Source: Cyclobacteriaceae bacterium (GTDB lineage: Bacteria; Bacteroidota; Bacteroidia; Cytophagales; Cyclobacteriaceae). From it: a stretch of 64,000 bases of DNA. The translations under genes and the position numbers were made by a program. The stretch spans positions 1 through 64,000 of the forward strand of contig JAPZUF010000017.1 of NCBI GenBank assembly GCA_027533395.1, in the 5' to 3' direction. This document shows positions 8,436 through 15,913 of the stretch, piece after piece. The notes under the pieces were generated by a model that ran no database searches, was not told the origin of the DNA, and saw nothing but the letters and a program-made list of their open reading frames with translations. How positions within the stretch are numbered: position 1 is the stretch's first letter; each line of letters starts with the position of its first letter.

Positions 8436-8543
8436 GTACTTTTTGCCTTGATGCAAAAAGTACGAAAAAAATCAAGGCCCAAAAATGCTTCCCCGCACTT
8501 GCCATCGCACACCCCGCTTTTGGGCCAGGCCAACGCGCATTTA
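8436..8543. repeat. Dispersed intergenic repeat, copy B
   Basis: Second copy of the element at 5769-5919. GTACTTTTTGC (8436-8446) and GCAAAAAGTAC (8453-8463) flank a six-base loop, followed by the shared ATCAAGGCCCAAAAATGCTT block, CGCACACCCCGCTTTTGGGC, and the GGCCAACGC..CATTTA end. It lacks the extra loop and tail segments of copy A, so it is probably closer to the basic unit. Flanking bases differ between the copies, which marks the element edges. Confidence 0.8.
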
Positions 8544-8819
8544 GTAATCTATAGCTAAACAATAATTTTGGGAGAAACGCATTTTGGATATCTGACAGCA
8601 TACAAAAAAGAAAATAGGATTAGAATTAATTGAAAATATCTTAAAATGGATAAAACCTTTGTGAACTGGCAGACTATTAATGCGTTGGAATTCTGAAGAA
8701 TTAACTATACCTATTAGCTTGGCAATGACAGATTGATGTTTCATTAAACTTGAAACAAACGTTAAGATAAAGAATAATTAACAGGCATGACTTGTATTAT
8801 TATCTTTACGGATTAAAAT
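8544..8819. other. Intergenic region before the sulfatase/carotenoid operon
   Basis: About 275 bp of AT-rich DNA. It should contain the promoter of the five-gene plus-strand operon that starts at 8820. The best -7 candidate I see is TATCTTTA at 8801-8808, one mismatch from TAnnTTTG and a few bases from the start codon. I do not see a matching TTTG about 20 bp upstream, so this remains weak. Confidence 0.3.
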
Positions 8820-10634
8820 GTGTTTATGCGCGAAAGATTAGTTGCTGTTCTTAAACTTTTCATCTTTTGGGTGAGCGTGATGCAACTGGCACGTCTTGTT
8901 TTTTTAACCTATAATTTCGCTTTAACTGCTCAACTAGATTTTTCTGAAATTATGTTAGCTATGCTTTATGGCATGCGCATGGATTTAAGCATGACAGGCT
9001 ATTGGTTGGCGTTTTATGGTTTGTTGATTCTGATTTCTTTTTTTACACAATCTATTTTTATCAGTAAACTGTTTCGATACAGCACTTTTGTTTTTCTTCT
9101 TATTACAGCAACACTGGTTACCATCGATGCAGAACTTTACAGGCATTGGGGCTATCGCATGAATACAACGCCTTTGTTTTACATGGGCTCTGCTGCAACG
9201 GGTAACATCAGTATTGGGTTAACTATTTTTCTAGTATTGGTTTTGATCGTATTGTTTGTAGCGACTGCGTTCTGGTATCACAGGTGGATTCATCATCATG
9301 TTGTTGATTTAAAAGCGGCCCCTAAAAAATTTCTTATCGTTTGGCTTCTTTTATTAGCAGCTAATGTCTTGTTGATTCGTGGAAGTATTTCAGTTGCTCC
9401 GATGAACACTGGTTTTGTATATTTTCATAAAACAAAAATGTATGCTAACCATGCTGCCATTAATGTAGTATGGAATTTCTTTAAAAGTTTGAGCAGAACA
9501 TCCCACATCGAATACCCTGAAAATTTTTACTCCAAAGAAAAAACCAATCAACAGTTTGATAGCTTGTATCGCTACTCTTCTGCTTCACAACAAATTTTTA
9601 CTAAGGAGAAACCCAACATTATTTTAATCATTGTAGAAAGTTATACGGCACAAGTCATTGAAGCATTAGGCGGAGAACCGGGCATTACTCCTCGACTTAA
9701 TGAATGGATGAAAGAAGGTATTTCCTTTTCTAATTTCTATGCAAGTGGCGATAGAACAGATAAAGGTTTAGTCGCCATTCTTTCTGCTTATCCGGCTCAA
9801 CCACAATCTTCTATCATCAAGTACCCACAGAAAACTCAACATCTTCCTTTTCTCAACCGACACATGCAAAAGTTAGGCTATCACACTTCTTTTACCTATG
9901 GTGGTGATGCAGACTTCGCGAACTTTAGATCGTACCTTACTGCTTCCGGTTTTGATGCGATTACAGATGTAGATGATTTTCCTGATTCGTTGAATGCCAG
10001 TAAATGGGGTGTGCATGATGGTTATATGTTAGACAAAGCCTGGCAAGAAGTTGAAACTAGTCAATCGCCTTTCTTCAAAGTTATTCTTACACAGAGCAGT
10101 CACGAACCCTTTGATGTACCGGCTAAACCTTTTCTTCCACCCACGAATGAAAAAAATCTCTTTCTAAATTCTTGTCATTATACCGATAGTTGTTTAGGTG
10201 CATTTCTGGATAAACTTAAAAGCAGCAAGCAATGGGAGAACACGGTTGTGTTGTTAACTGCCGATCATGGACATCGGTTACCAGGAAATTTACCTTTGCA
10301 ACACCTAGAAAGATTTAGAATTCCTTTTTTAATAACAGGAGGTGCCATCTCGAAAAAAAATATTGGTAATCAAACAGACATTGCCAATACGTTACTCACG
10401 CAATTACAAGCCGGAAGCAAAGACTTTATCTTCAGCAAAAATTTACTGGCAGACTCTGTTACTAGTTTCTCAGCTTCTTACTTTAACGATGGTTTTTTAT
10501 GGGTAAGCGATACACAATTTGCCGTATACGATAACGTTATTCGCAAGTTCATTGAAGTGAAAGGCAATCAAAACAAAGCCGAAGCCGCGTTGGCGCATCA
10601 ACAAAAGTTATATTCCGATTACAACAAAAGATAA
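8820..10634 (+). CDS. LtaS-like membrane sulfatase-fold phosphotransferase
   Basis: 604 residues from a GTG at 8820 (an in-frame ATG at 8826 is an equally good start). About five membrane segments fill residues 8-185, followed by a large periplasmic alkaline-phosphatase/sulfatase domain from about residue 263. Catalytic landmarks match the LTA synthase/phosphoethanolamine transferase group: metal-binding Glu273 in IIVESY, the nucleophile Thr313 in ASGDRTDKGL, and TADHGHRLPG near 480 for the second metal site. LtaS-type enzymes transfer glycerol phosphate; in Gram-negatives relatives modify periplasmic glycans or lipids, and the substrate here is unknown. It heads an operon: the next gene begins 3 bp after its stop, and carotenoid genes follow. 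Confidence 0.85.
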   Translation: MFMRERLVAVLKLFIFWVSVMQLARLVFLTYNFALTAQLDFSEIMLAMLYGMRMDLSMTGYWLAFYGLLILISFFTQSIFISKLFRYSTFVFLLITATLVTIDAELYRHWGYRMNTTPLFYMGSAATGNISIGLTIFLVLVLIVLFVATAFWYHRWIHHHVVDLKAAPKKFLIVWLLLLAANVLLIRGSISVAPMNTGFVYFHKTKMYANHAAINVVWNFFKSLSRTSHIEYPENFYSKEKTNQQFDSLYRYSSASQQIFTKEKPNIILIIVESYTAQVIEALGGEPGITPRLNEWMKEGISFSNFYASGDRTDKGLVAILSAYPAQPQSSIIKYPQKTQHLPFLNRHMQKLGYHTSFTYGGDADFANFRSYLTASGFDAITDVDDFPDSLNASKWGVHDGYMLDKAWQEVETSQSPFFKVILTQSSHEPFDVPAKPFLPPTNEKNLFLNSCHYTDSCLGAFLDKLKSSKQWENTVVLLTADHGHRLPGNLPLQHLERFRIPFLITGGAISKKNIGNQTDIANTLLTQLQAGSKDFIFSKNLLADSVTSFSASYFNDGFLWVSDTQFAVYDNVIRKFIEVKGNQNKAEAALAHQQKLYSDYNKR

Positions 10635-10637
10635 AAA

Positions 10638-11351
10638 TTGCCTATGAAAAAAATCTTCATTCTTTTATTACTCGGTTTCAGTTTACAGACATACGCGCAA
10701 GATTTTGGTTTATCCTTTTCATATTTTATTCCGCGCAATGGAGAATTCTCCACACCGGTTAGTCCGTTTTCGCTTCGCGGTGTTGGTGTTTCTCTTAACA
10801 ATTATGTATCGATTGAAACAGGAGTATCCTTATATCGAATGGCCGGATTAGGTGTTGTGGATTTACCTTTTGAAACAGACCGCGCCATTGTTGGTCCGAA
10901 TTTTAATTTGATGGTTCCGGTTGAATTGGTTTTTACTTTAAAAGGCAACCGACTGCAATTTGATGTTAAAGGCGGAGGATTTGGTTTTGTAACTTTCGAT
11001 AATCGAATAAACTACGGCCATCTTGATCGCGCCTTGCTTGAGTTTACACAATGGCAAAGTTTAAACAGCAGCGCAACCTTTTCCAGTTCACCGGGCTTTG
11101 GCTGGATGAGTGGCGCTGAGTTAACGATTTACTTCACCCAACAATTTGGTCTTTCTTTTGAAGCCAACTACCTCGCTTCTACCGCCAGGTTTCCTATTGA
11201 AGGAAGTTATACGGGAAGTAATAATAACGTTGTTACCACAGAGAATTTCAATTTTTCTGAAGCGAAAATGGATTTTACAGGAATGGAATTCTCCATTGGT
11301 CTTATTTTCTCCAATGGAGGAGGTGGCAATAAACCTAAGCGAAGACGCTAA
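10638..11351 (+). CDS. Probable outer-membrane beta-barrel protein, function unknown
   Basis: 237 residues. An ATG at 10644 (MKKIFILLLLGFSLQTYAQ) begins a clear signal peptide ending in a YAQ cleavage site near residue 21, so the true start may be codon 3 of this frame. The mature part has alternating hydrophobic/polar strands and many aromatic and Gly residues (GVSLNNYVSIETGVSLYRM, FGLSFEANYLAS, GMEFSIGLIFSNG), the pattern of a small outer-membrane beta-barrel. It ends in a basic GGGNKPKRRR tail, unusual for a barrel whose last strand normally closes with an aromatic residue. It lies 3 bp after the LtaS-like gene and 30 bp before the START-like gene, within the same operon. Confidence 0.65.
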   Translation: MPMKKIFILLLLGFSLQTYAQDFGLSFSYFIPRNGEFSTPVSPFSLRGVGVSLNNYVSIETGVSLYRMAGLGVVDLPFETDRAIVGPNFNLMVPVELVFTLKGNRLQFDVKGGGFGFVTFDNRINYGHLDRALLEFTQWQSLNSSATFSSSPGFGWMSGAELTIYFTQQFGLSFEANYLASTARFPIEGSYTGSNNNVVTTENFNFSEAKMDFTGMEFSIGLIFSNGGGGNKPKRRR

Positions 11352-11381
11352 ACCTTTTTGCCTTTTTCGTGTTATCAAAGC

Positions 11382-11867
11382 ATGAAAATTTATCACCTGA
11401 AAACTGTTCAAATTCTACCCATTTCATTAGCCGAAGCGTGGGATTTCTTTTCAACACCTGATAACCTCGAGAAAATTACACCCAAGCACATGGGTTTTAA
11501 CATATTGTATAAATCGGGTGGCCATAAAATGTATCCAGGACAAATCATTCGCTACATCGTGCACGTTTTACCTGGCATTCCTATGCATTGGGTAACCGAA
11601 ATTACGCACGTGCAAGAGCCTCATTATTTTGTGGATGAACAACGCTTTGGCCCGTATGCTTTGTGGCATCATCAACACAGATTCAGAGAAGTAGAAGGTG
11701 GTGTAGAAATGATTGATGAAGTTAATTATGCCATTCCACTAGGATTCTTAGGTAGAATTGCGAACTGGCTTTTTGTGGGTAGAGAAGTTAACCGTATTTT
11801 TAAACATCGTTATGAAGTATTAGAACAATACTTCAAACAAAATAAAACAACAGAAATTGCTGCTTAA
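11382..11867 (+). CDS. SRPBCC (START-like) protein of the carotenoid operon
   Basis: 161 residues from ATG 11382; the frame opens earlier with a TTG at 11358, but the homologous part begins at MKIYHLKTVQ. The pattern PISLAEAWDFFSTPDNLEKITP is the typical N-terminus of the SRPBCC/ligand-binding START-like fold, and the length fits a single domain. It probably binds a hydrophobic ligand. SRPBCC proteins often sit in Bacteroidota carotenoid clusters, and here the next two genes are crtZ-like (1-bp gap) and a lycopene cyclase, so a role in handling carotenoids is a reasonable inference. No catalytic residues are recognisable. Confidence 0.75.
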   Translation: MKIYHLKTVQILPISLAEAWDFFSTPDNLEKITPKHMGFNILYKSGGHKMYPGQIIRYIVHVLPGIPMHWVTEITHVQEPHYFVDEQRFGPYALWHHQHRFREVEGGVEMIDEVNYAIPLGFLGRIANWLFVGREVNRIFKHRYEVLEQYFKQNKTTEIAA

Positions 11868-11868
11868 T

Positions 11869-12363
11869 ATGGATTGGAAAGTTTGGGTGCTGTGTTCTTT
11901 GATTGCTATTGGTACTTTTTTGTTTTGGGAGTTTGTTGCTTGGTTCACCCACAAATATGTGATGCATGGTTTCTTATGGATCTGGCATAAGTCTCATCAT
12001 ACCGTGCACGATCATGCCTTAGAGAAAAATGATTGGTTTGCTGTTGTGTTTAGTATCCCTTCTATTATTCTATTTGTTGTTTCAACAAGCGTGTATAAAA
12101 GTCCTTATTTATTTGCAGTGGCTGTTGGAATAGCATGTTACGGATTGTTTTATATTGTTTTCCATGATGTAATCGTGCATCAGCGCATCAAATGGAGACC
12201 CTTGAAAAGAAGTGCCTATTTAAATAGAATGATTCACGCACATTACATTCACCACAGTAAACACACCAAAGACGGCTGCGAAGCATTCGGTTTTTTAATC
12301 GCACCTAAAAAATATGATGCGCAAAATTTAAAATTGAGAACGAACCGTCAGGCAACTCAATAA
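11869..12363 (+). CDS. crtZ: Beta-carotene hydroxylase CrtZ-type (fatty acid hydroxylase superfamily)
   Basis: 164 residues from ATG 11869, one base after the preceding stop. The frame also opens at TTG 11857, but that would overlap the upstream gene. Four His clusters characteristic of membrane di-iron hydroxylases are present: HKYVMH (28-33), HKSHH (40-44), HDVIVH, and HAHYIHH. The fold is small and membrane-embedded, with hydrophobic segments near residues 5-25, 58-75 and 80-100. CrtZ adds 3-hydroxyl groups to beta-ionone rings, turning beta-carotene into zeaxanthin. The adjacent lycopene cyclase would make the substrate. No phytoene synthase or desaturase gene is in the window, so the earlier steps are encoded elsewhere. 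Confidence 0.85.
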   Translation: MDWKVWVLCSLIAIGTFLFWEFVAWFTHKYVMHGFLWIWHKSHHTVHDHALEKNDWFAVVFSIPSIILFVVSTSVYKSPYLFAVAVGIACYGLFYIVFHDVIVHQRIKWRPLKRSAYLNRMIHAHYIHHSKHTKDGCEAFGFLIAPKKYDAQNLKLRTNRQATQ

Positions 12364-12365
12364 CC

Positions 12366-13064
12366 ATGCAGTGGGAAGACCAATACTTGTATCTCTCCGT
12401 TAATTTCGGGTCGTTTATATTTCCTTTTATCTTTTCGTTTCTCACCTTCGCTAAGTTTTATAAAGAATGGAAATTTGCTTTGCCTGCAATTATCTTAACA
12501 GGTATCATTTTCATTGTTTGGGATGAGGTATTTACCCAATTGGGTGTTTGGGGGTTTAATCCGCGGTATCTAACCGGTATGTATTTGGGTAGTTTACCTT
12601 TAGAAGAAGTTCTATTTTTCTTTTGCATACCCTATGCCTGTGTGTTTTCGTACTTCGCAGTAAAAAATCTGATAACAAAACCTGTGCTGGCAAAAGTTGA
12701 AAGTAAAATTACCTATGCACTTATTATTCTTCTTTTGATACTTACTGTGGTGTATTACGATAGGTGGTATACTTTTATTACAGCGTTGGTGTTACTGGCT
12801 TTATTGATTTTTCATTTGTGGTGGAAACCAAAACACTTGCATACTTTTTATCTTTCTTATTTGTTTGTGTTGATTCCTTTCTTTTTGGTGAATGGCATCT
12901 TAACAGGATCTTGGATTGATGAACCTGTTGTTTGGTATAACAATGCTGAAAATATGAACTTAAGAATAGGAACTGTGCCAGCAGATGATTTATTCTATAA
13001 CATGGCTATGCTCTTAATGAGTGTGAGCCTTTACGAATACTTTAAAACAAAAAAGACGCACTAG
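12366..13064 (+). CDS. Lycopene beta-cyclase, fused CrtYc-CrtYd type membrane protein
   Basis: 232 residues with about seven membrane segments. The lycopene cyclase domain appears twice: the N-terminal half has GVWGFNPRYLTGMYLGSLP followed by LEEVLFFF (PLEEVLFFF at 78-86), and the C-terminal half has a matching WIDEPVVWYN region followed by IGTVPADDLFYN. In actinobacteria the halves are separate CrtYc and CrtYd polypeptides; in archaea, fungi and many Bacteroidota they are fused, as here. The enzyme cyclises both ends of lycopene to beta-carotene in the inner membrane. The PxEE/PxDD acidic motifs are the presumed catalytic residues. It follows crtZ by 2 bp and is the last gene of the operon; its stop overlaps the convergent gene by 4 bp. 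Confidence 0.88.
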   Translation: MQWEDQYLYLSVNFGSFIFPFIFSFLTFAKFYKEWKFALPAIILTGIIFIVWDEVFTQLGVWGFNPRYLTGMYLGSLPLEEVLFFFCIPYACVFSYFAVKNLITKPVLAKVESKITYALIILLLILTVVYYDRWYTFITALVLLALLIFHLWWKPKHLHTFYLSYLFVLIPFFLVNGILTGSWIDEPVVWYNNAENMNLRIGTVPADDLFYNMAMLLMSVSLYEYFKTKKTH

Positions 13065-13079
13065 GCGTCTTTCTTTTTC
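13052..13079. terminator. Bidirectional terminator inside the overlapping gene ends
   Basis: Stem AAAGACGC (13052-13059) pairs with GCGTCTTT (13065-13072) around a five-base loop. A T-rich run follows on the plus strand (CTTTTTC) and an A-rich run precedes it, giving T's on the minus strand. The hairpin contains the stop codons of both the lycopene cyclase gene and the convergent Lys-rich gene. Confidence 0.75.
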
Positions 13080-13342
13080 TCTGATTTAGTTTTCTTCTTT
13101 TTTCCGGCTTCACCACCTAAGGCCTTTTCCATTTTAGCCAAAGATTTTTCGGTTCGCTTTTGTTTCTTTTGTTCTTTCTTTAATTGTTCAGCAATTTTAT
13201 CGGCTATCTTTTTTGAGCTGCGTTGCACTAGCTTCTTCAGCTTTTTGCCTTGCTTAACATTTTCTATTGCTCCAATAGCTTGTTCTACAGCTTTGGACAC
13301 ACTGGAAGTAATTTCTTTTTTATGAATACTCACTTTTTTCAT
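13061..13342 (-). CDS. Small Lys-rich basic protein, function unknown
   Basis: 93 residues, roughly one third Lys or Arg. The first half (to about residue 50) looks helical and may hold a hydrophobic face (VSKAVEQAIGAIENV); the second half is a highly charged run with KKEQKKQKRTEKSLAKMEK and a tail of Lys, Ser and Glu. The composition recalls histone-H1-like or nucleoid-associated Lys-rich proteins of Bacteroidota, but no motif confirms DNA binding. It is convergent with the carotenoid operon and overlaps its last gene by 4 bp. The ATG at 13342 is the only plausible start. Lys-rich tails are easily produced by A-rich DNA, so the gene is probable rather than certain. Confidence 0.6.
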   Translation of the reverse strand: MKKVSIHKKEITSSVSKAVEQAIGAIENVKQGKKLKKLVQRSSKKIADKIAEQLKKEQKKQKRTEKSLAKMEKALGGEAGKKKKTKSEKKKDA

Positions 13343-13465
13343 GGTACAAACTTATTTGCAATGCCAATATAGAAAGGTATTTCTGAAAAAACCTAGTGCT
13401 TCGAAAAACTTAACATTGGACTATCAACGCTATTAATACAATTTAAAAGCCGATAAATATCATTT

Positions 13466-15889
13466 CTATTCTTGCCTTAATGAGTTTACAGGCTTACTGA
13501 CAGCTGCTTTTATAGCCTGATAACTTACTGTAAGCCATGCGATTGCTATGGCCGCTACCGAGACTGCCAAAAATAATACGGGGCTTAACGTTATTCTATA
13601 AGGGAAATCTGCCAGCCACCAATTGGCAACAAAGTAACCTGCCAGACAGGCTGGAACGATGGCAATAATGACCAACACAACAAACTCTTTCGATAACAAT
13701 AAGGAAAGATTGGAAACAGATGCACCCAATGCTTTTCTTATCCCAATTTCTTTTGTGCGTTGCTCAGTAGTAAAGGCAGCAAGTGCAAACAAACCTAGAC
13801 ACGCGATAGCGATTGCTAATCCTGAGAACACACTGAATAAAGATCTTAGTTTTACTTCTGCTCGGAACAACGTATCAAATTTTTGATCTAAAAAAGTATA
13901 CTCGAAAGGTGATGTGGGTGCCAACTTTTTCCATTTATCTTCTAATGACTTAACCAAATCATTAGGGTTTCCTTCATACCTAATCATCAAATTAGATGAT
14001 TGCTTGGTAAGTTGTATGATTATCGGGCGTACTTTCGCCTTTAACGATTCAAAATTAAAATCTTGAACCACACCAACAACTGTTAATTTTTCAGGTTGAT
14101 CACCATTAAAATCTAAAATTTGTTTTCCTACTGCATCTTCCCAACCAAACTCTTTAACGGCTGCCTCATTCATCACGCAAGAAGCTGTATCGACTGGAAA
14201 ATCTTCCGATAAAAATCTTCCTGCTAGTAAATTCATTTTTAATACTTCAAGATGATCGTAATCAGCGCGATAAGTTCCGGACAAATAATCTTTGTCGTTT
14301 CCAACTTCTCTAAATACAGTTGTATTATTTACACCCGGAAAAATATTATTTGTATAGGTTGATGCTTTAACGCCTGCTAATTCGTTTACTTGATTCTTAA
14401 ACGAAATGCGACCATCATTTAAGGCTTGTGTGTTGCGGATAAGTAAGACATTGTTTTTATCTAATCCTAAATTTTTATCCTGCATATGTTGCAGTTGCTG
14501 AAACACAACCATTGTAGCCAACATTAAAAAAACAGATATCGCAAATTGAAATACCACTAATGAGGAACGAATACCTTTTGTTTTCATTCCACTTCGTACT
14601 TTACCTTTAAGAACTTCTACGACTTCAAAAGATGTTAAATAAAAGGCAGGATAACTTCCGGCAAACAAACCAATTAATAACCATAGAGCAAATGCAGCCA
14701 CATAAAAGTAGGGATCGAATAAAGATGAGAATTGTAAACTCTTTCCTGCCAATTCATTAAAGTAAGGCAGCAAAGCATAACAAGCTACAATAGAAATAAG
14801 TATGGCAAGTAAACCATAAACCAACGACTCTGCTAAAAACTGGCCAATCATTTGGCTTCTTTGCGAACCTAATGTTTTTCTTAAACCAACTTCCTTTGCT
14901 CTTCCGGCAGATTGTGCCGTAGATAAATTCATGAAATTAATGCATGCCAATATCAAAATAAAAATACCAACACCGGCAAAAATGTAGACATAGCGAATGT
15001 CACTGCCAGGTTCCATATCATCCGCAAAATTACTTTTTAAGTGCGAGTCAGTTAATGGATAAATATAGTAAGCATAAATTCCTCCTTGCTTTCTAAACTC
15101 ATCGAATTTAATACCTAAACCTTGTTCTAATTCAGCGCCTACATATTTTGCTACTAAATCTTCAAGTTTTGCATTAACAGATTCTACCGTTGTTCTCTCA
15201 TCTTTCTTAACGTAGGTATACATGGAATTGCCAGTCCATCCATTGTAAAACTGATCGGGATTGCGCGTTAATGTTGTAAAAGAAAGTAGCGCATTGAATT
15301 TAATATGTGATTGCTGAGGTGCTTCCTTTGCTACACCTGTTACTTTATAAGCGTTCTGATCGCTTCCTATAATTAACGTTTTACCAAGTGCATCTCCATT
15401 AAAATATTTATCTGCTAAAGCTTTTGTAATAACAATGGAGGAAGGTTCATTGAGTGCAGTTTTAACATCACCTTCTAACAACTCAAAACTAAAAAACTGA
15501 AAAAAGTTTGAGTCTGCGTAATGAACCATACTCTCAGAAAAGATTTTTTCTTCATAACGAAAAGCAATTCCATCTCCATTTCCTCTTGTTAAAGGTAATA
15601 TTCTTACAGTTGAAGCAATACCGGGTATTTCATTTTGCATGGCTTCTCCCACCGGAGCACTAGAATTACTGGTGAAGATTTCTTGGCCTGCTATTTTCCC
15701 GTGTAAACCTACCCGATAAATTAAATTTGCATCTCTATGAAATCTATCATAAAGTAACTCATCTTTTACATAGATGAATACCAGTAAACAACAAGTAACG
15801 CCAATAACTAATCCTGATAAATTGATGGCTGCAAAGAAACGATGCTTTAGCATGCTTCTGATGGCAACTGTAAGGTAACTTTTGAACAT
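13466..15889 (-). CDS. ABC transporter permease, MacB/FtsX family (third of three paralogues)
   Basis: 807 residues, the standard size of Bacteroidota MacB-type permeases lacking a fused ATPase. Layout: N-terminal amphipathic stretch and first membrane helix (about 20-42), a periplasmic MacB core domain, an FtsX block of three helices (about 285-425) with the conserved MNLSTAQSAGRAKEVGLRK, a second periplasmic domain, and a C-terminal FtsX block with TTEQRTKEIGIRKALGAS. Such proteins use mechanotransmission to drive substrate export or lipoprotein handling across the periplasm rather than transport through the membrane. It begins 24 bp after the second permease gene and so is the last gene of that transcript. 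Substrate unknown. Confidence 0.88.
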   Translation of the reverse strand: MFKSYLTVAIRSMLKHRFFAAINLSGLVIGVTCCLLVFIYVKDELLYDRFHRDANLIYRVGLHGKIAGQEIFTSNSSAPVGEAMQNEIPGIASTVRILPLTRGNGDGIAFRYEEKIFSESMVHYADSNFFQFFSFELLEGDVKTALNEPSSIVITKALADKYFNGDALGKTLIIGSDQNAYKVTGVAKEAPQQSHIKFNALLSFTTLTRNPDQFYNGWTGNSMYTYVKKDERTTVESVNAKLEDLVAKYVGAELEQGLGIKFDEFRKQGGIYAYYIYPLTDSHLKSNFADDMEPGSDIRYVYIFAGVGIFILILACINFMNLSTAQSAGRAKEVGLRKTLGSQRSQMIGQFLAESLVYGLLAILISIVACYALLPYFNELAGKSLQFSSLFDPYFYVAAFALWLLIGLFAGSYPAFYLTSFEVVEVLKGKVRSGMKTKGIRSSLVVFQFAISVFLMLATMVVFQQLQHMQDKNLGLDKNNVLLIRNTQALNDGRISFKNQVNELAGVKASTYTNNIFPGVNNTTVFREVGNDKDYLSGTYRADYDHLEVLKMNLLAGRFLSEDFPVDTASCVMNEAAVKEFGWEDAVGKQILDFNGDQPEKLTVVGVVQDFNFESLKAKVRPIIIQLTKQSSNLMIRYEGNPNDLVKSLEDKWKKLAPTSPFEYTFLDQKFDTLFRAEVKLRSLFSVFSGLAIAIACLGLFALAAFTTEQRTKEIGIRKALGASVSNLSLLLSKEFVVLVIIAIVPACLAGYFVANWWLADFPYRITLSPVLFLAVSVAAIAIAWLTVSYQAIKAAVSKPVNSLRQE

Positions 15890-15913
15890 ATAGAACTTGG
15901 ATGGTTGGTTTAA

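Noticed and set aside
8416-8744. Two small minus-strand open frames of 61 and 67 residues
   Set aside because: The first lies on repeat copy B; the second has no protein-like features and no promoter.
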